Shown here one piece after another: positions 9,153 through 17,111 of a stretch of 58,248 nucleotides of DNA. The translations under genes and the position numbers were made by a program. The stretch comes from Pseudanabaena sp. GTDB taxonomy: Bacteria > Cyanobacteriota > Cyanobacteriia > Pseudanabaenales > Pseudanabaenaceae. Every line of letters starts with the position of its first letter. Within the stretch, counting starts at the first letter, position 1. The stretch covers positions 1-58,248 of the forward strand of contig QBLS01000026.1 of the NCBI GenBank assembly GCA_003249015.1. Direction: 5' to 3'. Under the pieces are notes generated by a model. That model ran no database searches and was not told where the DNA came from. It saw only the letters and a list, made by a program, of their open reading frames with translations.

Positions 9153-9389
9153 ATGACTATGGAAACAGCTATCTTAGAGAACATCAAGCAATTGCCTGAC
9201 GATATCAAAAAATCAGTTTTTCTATATACAGAATTTCTGGTTAATCAATATAGCAATAAAAGTCTAGAAAAAGTTGAAATTCAATCACCTAAGAAACGAA
9301 ATTTATTTGGGTCAATGAAGGGAACTTTTGTCTTACCTTTGCCAGATGACTTTAATGATCCAATAGATGATTTTGAGGAGTATATGTAA
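9153..9389 (+). CDS. DUF2281-type antitoxin (VapB-like)
   Basis: 78-residue antitoxin. The N-terminal ILENIKQLPDDIKKSVFLYTEFLV helix and C-terminal KRNLFGSMKGTFVLPLPDDF...DDFEEYM are characteristic of DUF2281 proteins paired with PIN toxins. A strong AAAGGAG ribosome site lies 8 nt before the ATG, within the last codons of the interrupted methylase fragment. Its stop overlaps the toxin start (TAATG at 9387-9391). The module sits inside the restriction-modification gene. Confidence 0.85.
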   Translation: MTMETAILENIKQLPDDIKKSVFLYTEFLVNQYSNKSLEKVEIQSPKKRNLFGSMKGTFVLPLPDDFNDPIDDFEEYM

Positions 9390-9784
9390 TGAGTTCTTTG
9401 TTGCTAGATACCTGCGTTTTTATTTGGGTGGTAGAAGAGAGTTCTAGTCTTCCTTTGAAGGTAAAAAGTAAAATTGAGAATGCAGAAAATATTTTTGTTA
9501 GTATCGTCAGCTTCTGGGAGATTGCGATGAAGTCAAGGAAGGAAAAAATATTATTTAGTTGTGAACTTAACGAGATTGAAGCTAGATTTCAAAAAACAGA
9601 TTTTGAACTATTGCCAATTTCCATCGAAGATACAATTAGATTTTATAATCTTCCTCTTTATCGTCAAGATCATAAAGATCCCTTTGATCGAATTTTAATT
9701 TCTCAGGCTCTTAATCGGTCAATACCTTTAGTAACATCTGACAGCAAATTTAATGATTATCCAATTGAAAAAATTTGGAAATAA
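9389..9784 (+). CDS. PIN-domain toxin (VapC-like)
   Basis: 131-residue PIN endoribonuclease. The acidic residues can be seen in LLLDTCVFIWVV (first Asp about residue 7), SFWEIAMKS (Glu), and DHKDPFDRILISQAL (Asp), ending with the usual LVTSDSKFNDY. Known role: RNA cleavage neutralised by the upstream antitoxin. Translation is coupled by overlap with the antitoxin stop. The gene appears intact, and the pair may help retain this locus. Together with its antitoxin it occupies the break in the restriction-modification gene. Confidence 0.88.
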   Translation: MSSLLLDTCVFIWVVEESSSLPLKVKSKIENAENIFVSIVSFWEIAMKSRKEKILFSCELNEIEARFQKTDFELLPISIEDTIRFYNLPLYRQDHKDPFDRILISQALNRSIPLVTSDSKFNDYPIEKIWK

Positions 9785-9786
9785 AG

Positions 9787-11571
9787 ATGGCAAGAATTTT
9801 TTACTTTACGTTGCGAGACGAGCAAACTAAGGATGAAAAGCTGGATTGGTTTTCAAATATAAAGATTGAACAGATTCTTTTTGAACGGATTACGCCAGAT
9901 AAAAAAGCTAATTGGGTAAATCAAACTGATAATAATTTTGATGATTTATTACCTTTGGTTGATAAGGAAGTGAAGGCTGGTAAATCTGAGGAAGCAATTT
10001 TTCAACTTTTTTCAGCAGGGGTTAAAACTCAGCGAGATGAATGGGTTTATGATTTCTCAAGAGATTCTTTGATTGCTAAAGTAAAGTATCTTGTTGATGC
10101 GTATATGGAGCAGTTAACACATGGAACAACGAGAGAGTTTGATATTAAATGGGATCGGGAGACAAATAAATATTTAAATCGTAAAATATCTAAATCATTT
10201 GAAGAGACTCAAGTTATTGAAAGTTTATATCGTCCCTATGTAAAGCAATGTCTGTACTTTGATAGACACTTCAACGGGATGACTTATCAAATGTTTAATA
10301 TTTTTCCAGAAAGAGAAAGTGACAACTACATAATCACCCTTAATGTCGGAACTCCTGATTTTGCTTGTCTAAGCTCTAATCGTATAGTTGATTTAGCCAT
10401 CTTAAAATTTGGAAATGGTATTACTCAATGTCTTCCGCTTTATCGTTATGATGAAAAAGGCGATCGCGTTGATAACATTACTGATTGGGCTTTGGAGAGG
10501 TTCCACGAGCATTATTTGCCCTCACCCCCAGCCCCTCTCCCGCAGGAGAGGGGAGCAAGATTGGAGCAGAAGATAGAGGCAGGATTAGATCCTGATTTGG
10601 TGCGTTTAGCGGGGGCTAGACGAGATATTCCTGAAGTGTTGTTGCAGAAGGCTAAGGAACTGCGGCAAAAGCAAACTCCAGCAGAACAGATGTTATGGCA
10701 ATGTTTACGCGCAAATCAGCTACATGATGCAAAATTTCGCAGACAACATAACATTGGTCAATATATCGTTGATTTTTACTGTCATGCAGCTAAACTCGTC
10801 ATCGAGCTAGATGGCGGTATCCATGAAATACAAAAAGACCGAGACAGCGATCGCGACACCTACCTAAAAGCCAACGGCTTACAAGTCCTCCGCCTCCAAA
10901 ACGAAGAAATCACCCAAAACCTCCCCCAAGTCCTCCAAACCATCTCACAATTCCTCTTTCTCCCCTCTCCTGCGGGAGAGGGGCTAGGGGTGAGGGCAAA
11001 ATCTCCTGCTACGGAAGGGGTGAGGGCAGAAACTCCTACAGGAGAAACAATCACCAAGCTCGATATCTTCCATTACACCTACGCCGTCCTTCACCATCCC
11101 GACTACCGCACCAAATACGAACTCAACCTCAAACGCGAATTTCCTCGACTTCCCTTTTACGAAGACTTCCATCAATGGGCGGCATGGGGAAAAGCCCTAA
11201 TGGACTTACACCTCAACTATGAAACCATCGAACCCTATGGACTAAAACGATTTGAAATCGACACCAAAGACAACCCCAAAGCCAAACTCAAAGCCGATAA
11301 AACTAACGGCGTGATCATCCTTGATGACAATACCCAGTTAACAGGTGTACCAGCGATCGCATGGGAATACAAACTCGGCAACCGTTCCGCCCTTGAATGG
11401 ATACTCGATCAATACAAAGAAAAGAAACCCAAAGATCCCACGATCGCTAAACTTTTCAGCACTTACAAATTTGCAGACTACAAAGAACAAGTAATCGATT
11501 TACTGCAAAGAGTTTGTACCGTCAGCGTGAGGACAATGGCGATCGTTCAGCAAATGTCAGACATTCCTTAG
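9787..11571 (+). CDS. Type ISP/IIG-like restriction-modification enzyme, C-terminal part with in-frame DUF559 insertion
   Basis: Begins ARIFYFTLRDEQTKDEKLDW, which is where proteins of this type resume after the FLVK strand that ends the fragment at 9147; it therefore continues the same ancestral gene. The host sequence runs to about residue 245 (DNITDWALERFHEHY), is broken by an in-frame cassette of about 175 residues with a DUF559 endonuclease domain, and resumes at ITKLDIFHYTYAVLHHP with the conserved target-recognition and C-terminal part (LMDLHLNYE, ending TVSVRTMAIVQQM). ATG 9787 is used; the open frame reaches back to a TTG at 9775 that overlaps the PIN gene. No frameshift in either part. 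Whether the halves work together in trans is unknown. Confidence 0.85.
   Translation: MARIFYFTLRDEQTKDEKLDWFSNIKIEQILFERITPDKKANWVNQTDNNFDDLLPLVDKEVKAGKSEEAIFQLFSAGVKTQRDEWVYDFSRDSLIAKVKYLVDAYMEQLTHGTTREFDIKWDRETNKYLNRKISKSFEETQVIESLYRPYVKQCLYFDRHFNGMTYQMFNIFPERESDNYIITLNVGTPDFACLSSNRIVDLAILKFGNGITQCLPLYRYDEKGDRVDNITDWALERFHEHYLPSPPAPLPQERGARLEQKIEAGLDPDLVRLAGARRDIPEVLLQKAKELRQKQTPAEQMLWQCLRANQLHDAKFRRQHNIGQYIVDFYCHAAKLVIELDGGIHEIQKDRDSDRDTYLKANGLQVLRLQNEEITQNLPQVLQTISQFLFLPSPAGEGLGVRAKSPATEGVRAETPTGETITKLDIFHYTYAVLHHPDYRTKYELNLKREFPRLPFYEDFHQWAAWGKALMDLHLNYETIEPYGLKRFEIDTKDNPKAKLKADKTNGVIILDDNTQLTGVPAIAWEYKLGNRSALEWILDQYKEKKPKDPTIAKLFSTYKFADYKEQVIDLLQRVCTVSVRTMAIVQQMSDIP
10518..10554 (+). 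repeat. Left terminal inverted repeat of DUF559 cassette
   Basis: 37-bp end that matches the reverse complement of 10961-10997 at 36 of 37 positions. It contains its own hairpin, CCCCTCTCC (10532-10540) with GGAGAGGGG (10545-10553). Translates in the host frame to a proline-rich LPSPPAPLPQERG tract. Confidence 0.92.
10961..10997 (-). repeat. Right terminal inverted repeat of DUF559 cassette
   Basis: Inverted partner of 10518-10554 (36/37). It also forms its own hairpin around TGCG. Translates in the host frame to LPSPAGEGLGVRA. Confidence 0.92.
10987..11041 (+). repeat. Tandem duplication at right end of DUF559 cassette
   Basis: AGGGGTGAGGGCA plus an AA-CTCCT-rich tail occurs at 10987-11011 and again at 11017-11041, a 30-bp (10-codon) period with a few differences. 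It keeps the frame open and marks the edge at which the host protein resumes (about 11044). Confidence 0.7.
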
Positions 11572-11993
11572 TTCTTAGGTTAGTTAATTTAGGTGGATTT
11601 GATTTGCCCTCAATTGAAAGAGAACCAATTCGCGATCGCATAGGTGCAAGCTTAGGCAATTTTCTATAAAAAATCACATATTAGCTAGCTTGAGTTTTGG
11701 CAAGCCAAAGAAGATAAGAATCACATTTGGCTTGTAGCACTTTGTGCTTAACCCCAAACCAAGAAACTATTTGAAAGCGTTGCAAATCAATGCTTTCAAA
11801 TAGTTTCTTGTGGGTTATTTGATCGAAAATCGCTGTAAAAACCTAGAGATTGGCAATCGGTCAGATGTATTTGTTGCTTACCATTGACAACCACATACTA
11901 AAATGTCACCAAGGAGAAATTTCAACATTTCTTAATCTCTATGTATTCCATCGTTAAATTTATATTCTAGACAAACCCAAGGTCAAAAAATCT
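11572..11993. other. Intergenic region between accessory block and phosphoketolase-like gene
   Basis: 422 bp without a gene. It holds a small hairpin TTTGGC-AA-GCCAAA (11696-11709), a degraded GCACTTTGTGC flank (about 11737-11750), the palindrome at 11761-11809, and the 5' region of the downstream gene. No promoter could be assigned with confidence. Confidence 0.5.
11761..11809. repeat. GCGTTGC-core palindrome
   Basis: 18-bp perfect arms 11761-11778 and 11792-11809; the core GAAAGCGTTGC has decayed on the right side. Flanked by CCCCAAACC on the left and TGGGTT on the right, like copies at 18720, 34225 and 46938. Confidence 0.85.
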
Positions 11994-14210
11994 ATGGTCG
12001 CAACCCCTAACACCACAAACGCAGCCACTCCCGCTTTCTGTGAAGGCATACAGTATTTTGGCGAACCGTTGGAGGGGTTCGACGAACTGGGGCGAGTGCC
12101 TGTGCTCAGCCCAGACAAATCTGGCGTAACCGATCCTAGCGATCGCGCTGCTGTATTTCAAACTCTCTTGGCGGCTGATGCTCTGCGCTATCTCACCTTA
12201 CAAGTCACAGCTAGCAAAGCATCAGGACACCCTGGGGGCTTTGCCAGTAGCGCCGAAGCCGTCGCCGCTTTCTATATGCTCGGTCACAAGAATATGCCCA
12301 CCGAAGTCGGACATCATGCCCCTGGATACTACAGTGCCATGTTCTTAGATCGCTCCCTTGAAGATATGGGCATTCACACCGTTAGCCAAATGCGAGAAAG
12401 ATATCGCGAGAAACATGGCTTACTCGGTCACTTGTCAGGCTACATTCCAGGGATTCTGGCTCCTGCTGGCCCCCTAGGACAAGGACAGCATTTCGCAATG
12501 GCAGCCGCACTTTTACATCGTGACAAGCTTTTTCCTGTGACTTTAGGCGATGGCGGCTTAGGTGAACCCTATCCAATGAGTTCGATCGCCCACTTCCATA
12601 CAGCTTATCCTGAAGTTACTAATTTCGTTCCTATTCTAGTTTGGAATGGATTTAGTCAAGAACATCACAGCATGGTTTCCACCAAAACTAATGCAGAAAT
12701 GATTGCCTTCTGGAAAGGGAATGGATTTGATGAAGTAATTCTTGTCGATGCGAAGGATTTTGATGATCAAAATCAAGAGGGTGCTTATGTCGATAGTACT
12801 GCCTTCTCTCTTAAGCAACGTTTAGCATTTACGGAAGCTGTACTTGTAGGTGTGGATAAGGCTGCCAAACTTGCTTTTGGCGGTAAGTTGACCGTATTTA
12901 TCATTAAGCAACTCAAGGGCGCAGGTGTCCATGCCCGTGGCGCAAAATCCCACAATCTCTATGCTCATCACACCATCGAAAACCCTGATGTGATCGCAGG
13001 GTTAAAATCTCGCGCCCTCAATCCTGAAGCATGGCAAACCGTTAGTACTAATCTGCAATGGGCTGGTGGTGGTTCTTCTTCTAAAACTGCCGTTACCGAA
13101 TCGGTACTTCCCTTAGTCGATTTGGGAACCTTACCCCTTGAAGAATATGCGATCGCCGAAGCAAAGATTTCCACCACAGCGATGGGTCGCTTAGTAGGTT
13201 ATGTGGGACAAACCGACAAGCGTTATATCGTCACTAATGCTGATGGTAACGAAGCTTCAGGAATTGCCAACATCAACCAAGCTCTCAAAATCAATCACCC
13301 CACCACCGATGATCTTTACAACCAAGCCCCAGGAGGACAGGTCTATGAACCTCTTAGCGAAGATGCCTGTGCTGGTTTAGCGGTGGGCTTAGCCCTGATG
13401 GGTAGCCGCACTCTTTGGTGTTCCTATGAGTCTTTTGCAATTAATGGACTTCCCATTTGGCAGACGGTCACGCAAGCAATGGCTGAGTTGCGCCGTCCCA
13501 CGCCTGCTACAGTCTGTCTGTTTACCGCAGGTGCTCTTGAGCAAGGTCGTAACGGTTGGACACACCAACGCCCTGAAATCGAAGGTTACTTTGCATCAAT
13601 GATGCGAAATGGCAATATCTTCCCTCTCTTCCCTCTTGATGCCAATAGCATTCAAGTTTGTTATGACTGGGCGCTGAAGGCTGTTAATAAAGGTGTGGTC
13701 ATTACGGCGAGTAAATCGCCTTTGCCAATCCGTACTACATTTGAGCAGACTCGTCAGGCTCTCGAAGATGGCGCGATCGCTTTGCAAGAAACTGCTGGCA
13801 ATAAAAAAGTTGTCTTCGCAGTCATTGGTGACATGATGCTTCAGCCTGTATATGAAGCCGCCCAAAAGCTTGCCGAACTGGGCATTGGTTCCAAAATCGT
13901 TTCCATTGTCAGTCCTCGCCGCCTCTATCGTCCCACGGACGTGGCTTGGGATACTTGCTCTGAGCCAGATGGCAAGTTCTTGAGCGATGCCGATTTTGAA
14001 GCGATGTTTGGTGGTGATGCGTTACTGGGCGTAATCGGCGGTGCTTCGGCAATGCTAGAACCAGTTATGCTCCGTAGCAATTGTAAGCGCGATGTATTCT
14101 CATGGAAGCGTGGCGAAACCACCGCTTCAGCAGGGCAGTTGTTTGAGTTTAATGGCATGAATGCTGAAGCTATTTGCGATCGCGCGAAGACTTTGGTTAC
14201 AGCAAATTAA
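11994..14210 (+). CDS. Phosphoketolase/transketolase-family thiamine-diphosphate enzyme
   Basis: 738-residue TPP enzyme. The N-terminal domain has ASGHPGGFASS and the TPP-binding GDG (185-187) in TLGDGGLGEPYP, then HFHTAYPEVTNF and WNGFSQEHHSM. The middle/C-terminal domains carry LWCSYESFAINGLP and GWTHQRPEIEGYF. It resembles the second cyanobacterial phosphoketolase-like group (Sll0529 type) more than canonical XfpA of about 800 residues. Known for phosphoketolases: cleavage of xylulose-5-P or fructose-6-P to acetyl-P. Inferred: a role in mixotrophic or night carbon flow. Substrate is not proven by sequence, and a transketolase-like activity remains possible. ATG start in a monocistronic setting, palindromes downstream. 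Confidence 0.8.
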   Translation: MVATPNTTNAATPAFCEGIQYFGEPLEGFDELGRVPVLSPDKSGVTDPSDRAAVFQTLLAADALRYLTLQVTASKASGHPGGFASSAEAVAAFYMLGHKNMPTEVGHHAPGYYSAMFLDRSLEDMGIHTVSQMRERYREKHGLLGHLSGYIPGILAPAGPLGQGQHFAMAAALLHRDKLFPVTLGDGGLGEPYPMSSIAHFHTAYPEVTNFVPILVWNGFSQEHHSMVSTKTNAEMIAFWKGNGFDEVILVDAKDFDDQNQEGAYVDSTAFSLKQRLAFTEAVLVGVDKAAKLAFGGKLTVFIIKQLKGAGVHARGAKSHNLYAHHTIENPDVIAGLKSRALNPEAWQTVSTNLQWAGGGSSSKTAVTESVLPLVDLGTLPLEEYAIAEAKISTTAMGRLVGYVGQTDKRYIVTNADGNEASGIANINQALKINHPTTDDLYNQAPGGQVYEPLSEDACAGLAVGLALMGSRTLWCSYESFAINGLPIWQTVTQAMAELRRPTPATVCLFTAGALEQGRNGWTHQRPEIEGYFASMMRNGNIFPLFPLDANSIQVCYDWALKAVNKGVVITASKSPLPIRTTFEQTRQALEDGAIALQETAGNKKVVFAVIGDMMLQPVYEAAQKLAELGIGSKIVSIVSPRRLYRPTDVAWDTCSEPDGKFLSDADFEAMFGGDALLGVIGGASAMLEPVMLRSNCKRDVFSWKRGETTASAGQLFEFNGMNAEAICDRAKTLVTAN

Positions 14211-14223
14211 TTACATCTCAAGG

Positions 14224-14256
14224 AACGAGTGGCAGCGCTTCGCGCTGCCACTCGTT
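14224..14256. terminator. GC-core palindrome with compensated core change
   Basis: Perfect 14-bp arms around CTTCG. The core reads GGCAGCG/CGCTGCC where most copies have GGCGGCG/CGCCGCC, so both strands changed together. T-run follows; likely terminator of the upstream gene. Confidence 0.88.
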
Positions 14257-14264
14257 TTTCTTAG

Positions 14265-14285
14265 TGACGCGGCGAAGCCGCGTCA
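14265..14285. terminator. Short GCGGC-core palindrome abutting hisF stop
   Basis: Perfect 9-bp arms TGACGCGGC/GCCGCGTCA around GAA, ending on the base next to the hisF stop codon (14286). Contains the mini-hairpin GCGAAGC centre. Confidence 0.82.
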
Positions 14286-15062
14286 TTACATATTGGTTTT
14301 TCTGACAGGAATATTGTGATTACTCAAGTAATCCTTAATTTCACTAATGCTCAGCTCTCCATAATGCAGCAAAGAAGCCAGTAGAGCTGCCTCTGCTCTC
14401 CCATCGGTCAGCGCTTGGAGAATATGTTCACAATTACCAGCGCCGCCAGAGGCGATCACAGGTACTTCCACTAGGTCGGCGACTTGGCGTGTTAACTCAA
14501 GATCGTAGCCAGCTTTTGTGCCGTCAGCATCCATGCTGGTCAGCAAAATTTCACCTGCTCCGCGTCTAACTACTTCCTGCGCCCACCACAGCGCATCTAT
14601 ACCCGTATTCTCGCGCCCACCGCGCACATAGACATCCCACCCCATATTTTCAGGATCATTTCTTCGCCTTGCATCGATCGCTACAACGATGCACTGATTG
14701 CCAAAGCGATCGCTGCTGCGATTGATTAAGTCAGGATCACTAACGGCGGCAGAGTTCATGCTTACTTTGTCCGCACCAGCACGTAGCAATTCCCGAATAT
14801 TGTCAAGATTACGGACACCACCGCCAACGGTGAGGGGAATAAAAACCTGTTCAGCAGTGCGATAAACCACATCCAAGATTGTGCCGCGATCTTCATGGGT
14901 GGCGGTGATGTCCAGAAACACCAGTTCATCGGCTCCTGCAAGATTATAGACTTGGGCAAGCTCCACTGGATCGCCAGCATCCTTGAGATCGACAAAGTTA
15001 ATTCCTTTCACGACTCGTCCTGCTTTGACATCCAAGCAGGGCAAAATTCTTTTTGCCAGCAT
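14286..15062 (-). CDS. hisF: Imidazole glycerol phosphate synthase, cyclase subunit
   Basis: 258-residue (beta-alpha)8 barrel that condenses PRFAR with ammonia from HisH to give IGP and AICAR in histidine biosynthesis. Catalytic aspartates D11 ([14 protein letters not shown]) and D130 (VVAIDARR) are present, as are the phosphate-binding TVGGGVRN and [10 protein letters not shown] loops. Length is normal. ATG at 15062. No other his gene is adjacent, although hisS lies about 9 kb away. Bounded by palindromes on both sides. Confidence 0.97.
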   Translation of the reverse strand: MLAKRILPCLDVKAGRVVKGINFVDLKDAGDPVELAQVYNLAGADELVFLDITATHEDRGTILDVVYRTAEQVFIPLTVGGGVRNLDNIRELLRAGADKVSMNSAAVSDPDLINRSSDRFGNQCIVVAIDARRRNDPENMGWDVYVRGGRENTGIDALWWAQEVVRRGAGEILLTSMDADGTKAGYDLELTRQVADLVEVPVIASGGAGNCEHILQALTDGRAEAALLASLLHYGELSISEIKDYLSNHNIPVRKTNM

Positions 15063-15095
15063 CAGCTTTACCCTAGTTCTTAAAGTGTTTTAAGT

Positions 15096-15126
15096 GAATG
15101 GGGCGCGGCGAAGCCGCGCCCCATTC
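15096..15126. repeat. GCGCGGC-core palindrome
   Basis: Perfect 14-bp arms 15096-15109 and 15113-15126 around GAA. The core GGCGCGGC/GCCGCGCC is a rearranged version of the common GC core. Lies between hisF start and pepA end. Confidence 0.87.
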
Positions 15127-15130
15127 GTAG

Positions 15131-15169
15131 GGAATTTTAGATAGCCGCTTCGCGGCTATCTAAAATTCC
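15131..15169. terminator. Palindrome containing the pepA stop codon
   Basis: Perfect 17-bp arms 15131-15147 and 15153-15169 around CTTCG, core TAGCCG/CGGCTA. The right arm includes the last codons and stop of pepA (LEF-stop, 15160-15171), and the left arm mirrors them outside the gene. Confidence 0.9.
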
Positions 15170-16686
15170 AAAATCAAGTTTACCAAGGTGCGTACCGCAA
15201 ACCCTGTACCACCTGCATTGTTGTAGCCAGACTCTCGCTCTGTCCACACTGGCCCCGCCACATCAAGGTGCGCCCATGCCTTCGTCTTTTCTACAAATTG
15301 CTTCAAAAATAGAGCGCCTGTAATCGCGCCGCCTGCACGAGAACCTGTATTTTTAAAATCAGCAACAACCGATTTCAGTTGATCAAAATAGGGCTCTTCA
15401 AGGGGCATCCGCCAGAATTTTTCACCAGCATCTTTCGCAGCTTTGGCGATCGCCTCAGCAAAAGGCTCATCTGTTGACCACATTCCCCCAATATCTTCAC
15501 CCAAGGCGACCACACAAGCACCCGTAAGTGTGGCAAGGTCAACGATCGCATCAACGCCTAACTTATCAGTGTAGACAAGGGCATCGGCAAGGGTGAGGCG
15601 ACCTTCGGCATCGGTATTGTTCACCTCGATTGTTTTGCCATTGGAAGCAGTGAGGATATCTCCTGGGCGCATGGCATTGCCATTGACCATATTTTCACAA
15701 GTCGCCACGATGAAATGCACTTCAGTATTGGTTGGTTGCAGTTTGGCGATCACCTTAGCCGCCCCAAGGGCGGCTGCCGAACCACCCATATCAGTTTTCA
15801 TCAGTTCGATGCTGCTACCCGCGCCAGTTTTGAGGTTCAATCCGCCCGAATCGAAGGTCAAGCCCTTACCAACGATCGCTAATTTACGGGTGGGTACGCC
15901 ATTGCTGTAAGTGAGGTGAATAAACTTAGGTGGAATATCCGAAGCCTTGGCTACTCCTAAAAAGGCTCCCATACCCAAGGCTTCACATTCGGCTTGTTCG
16001 AGAATTTTGACGGTGAAATGTTCAGACTCAGCGGCGATCGCGATCGCCGTATCAGCAAGGGTAATCGGAGTCACGATATTGGCAGGAGCCGATACTAGCT
16101 CTCTCGCCAAAATGACTCCATCGACAATTTGTTGCGCCTTCAAGATCGCAGGAGTAGCTAGTTCTGGATTTGTTTCTAAAAGCTCAACCAGCTCTAACAA
16201 AGATGGGTGGGGATCTTTTGATTTAAAGCGCTTATCCCGATGCGCTGCTAGCAATACGCCCTCAGCGATCACTTGAGAGGTCAAACTAACATCTTGGTTA
16301 TAGGTAGGCAGAGACAGGGCAAGCTTTTTAACCTTTTCCTTCCCTGCCCATTTTACGGCGGTGGCAGCGGCTTTGCGCCAAGTGTCAGCAGTTGCCTTAG
16401 CAGGATCACCCATACCGATCAACATGACCTTACGGATGGCAACGTCAATTCCCACTCGCCCACTAACCGATGTACCCGCCTCGCCCGTAAACTCAGATTC
16501 CGTAATCAAGTCGGTTAAGGTACAACTGAGAACTTGGATATCTAAATTTTTGAGTGCCTCTGGCAATGTCAAAGTTTTAACGTCACTTTTATCGGCACTT
16601 TGATCTTGAGGATTTGTAAAAATGGCGATCGCCAGAGCATCTCCACGCCATGACATCGGAGTGGTTATCGATGGGAAAATATTCAT
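15160..16686 (-). CDS. pepA: Leucyl aminopeptidase (M17 family)
   Basis: 508-residue cytosolic metallo-aminopeptidase, normally hexameric with two zinc or manganese ions per subunit. Metal and catalytic motifs: [25 protein letters not shown], and [14 protein letters not shown]. The N-terminal macro-like domain occupies about 1-190. Length is typical. Start at 16686 gives [11 protein letters not shown]. The 3' end is embedded in the palindrome at 15131-15169, so its final codons are constrained by, or the source of, that hairpin. It works in general protein turnover; some relatives also bind DNA. Confidence 0.96.
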   Translation of the reverse strand: MNIFPSITTPMSWRGDALAIAIFTNPQDQSADKSDVKTLTLPEALKNLDIQVLSCTLTDLITESEFTGEAGTSVSGRVGIDVAIRKVMLIGMGDPAKATADTWRKAAATAVKWAGKEKVKKLALSLPTYNQDVSLTSQVIAEGVLLAAHRDKRFKSKDPHPSLLELVELLETNPELATPAILKAQQIVDGVILARELVSAPANIVTPITLADTAIAIAAESEHFTVKILEQAECEALGMGAFLGVAKASDIPPKFIHLTYSNGVPTRKLAIVGKGLTFDSGGLNLKTGAGSSIELMKTDMGGSAAALGAAKVIAKLQPTNTEVHFIVATCENMVNGNAMRPGDILTASNGKTIEVNNTDAEGRLTLADALVYTDKLGVDAIVDLATLTGACVVALGEDIGGMWSTDEPFAEAIAKAAKDAGEKFWRMPLEEPYFDQLKSVVADFKNTGSRAGGAITGALFLKQFVEKTKAWAHLDVAGPVWTERESGYNNAGGTGFAVRTLVNLILEF

Positions 16687-17111
16687 CTGAGATTTAGTTT
16701 GTAGACTGTTTCGCTATATTACTTAGGCTAACTGCTATATTACAATCCATAAGCCATTCGCAGATAACTCTGATTGTCGATATCAGAAGATGAGTGGCGG
16801 CGCAAAGCATCGCCACTCATCTTCTGGTTTCTCATGAGGTGGCTTTCAGGAAACTGATTATGTTTTTTTCTCGCCAAAAGCTCTAAAAGATGCAATCAGT
16901 TTGATCATGGACTAAAACCCAAAGCCAAAACCTGTATTGCAAGCTGTGCGTGCGCTACAGCCTGCAAAGTTATATATTTAATTACACCCAGCTAATTAAT
17001 TGCGGGTCATCTACCCAATAGCATGATGATTGTGATGCGTGAGCTATCAGAATATGATCTAGCTAAGGTATGTTGGCTAATGTCTAAACGTGAGGAGTAA
17101 CGGACTGAATT
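16687..17111. other. Intergenic region between pepA and TolC-like gene
   Basis: 425 bp between divergent genes. Contains the palindrome at 16784-16826, a decayed TGCAAGCTGT...ACAGCCTGCA pair (about 16938-16965) with AAAACCCAAAGCC on its left, and the 5' region of the TolC-like gene. Nothing coding seen. Confidence 0.5.
16784..16826. repeat. GC-core palindrome, core partly decayed
   Basis: 16-bp perfect arms CAGAAGATGAGTGGCG and its complement at 16811-16826; centre GCGCAAAGCAT no longer symmetric. Outer sequence followed by GGTTT, as at 24010-24064. Confidence 0.85.

Larger units (their letters stand above)
10518..10997 (+). mobile_element. 480-bp DUF559 endonuclease cassette inserted in frame
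   Basis: Bounded by 37-bp inverted repeats with one mismatch; 480 bp is exactly 160 codons, so the host frame is kept. The interior encodes a Vsr/PD-(D/E)XK-like DUF559 domain from about 10624 to 10960: TPAEQMLWQCLRANQL, KFRRQHNIGQYIVDFYC, KLVIELDGGIHE, then GLQVLRLQNEEI. The E-L-D-G and preceding D-F-Y-C positions are the expected catalytic region. No transposase is present. Closely similar CCCTCACCCC..CCCCTCTCC ends are seen around DUF559 genes in many bacteria (general knowledge). The in-frame placement inside a restriction-modification protein is the unusual part. Confidence 0.85.

Noticed and set aside
10860-11175. Minus-strand frames across the DUF559 cassette right end
   Set aside because: Shadows of the plus-strand host frame and of the GC-rich inverted repeat.
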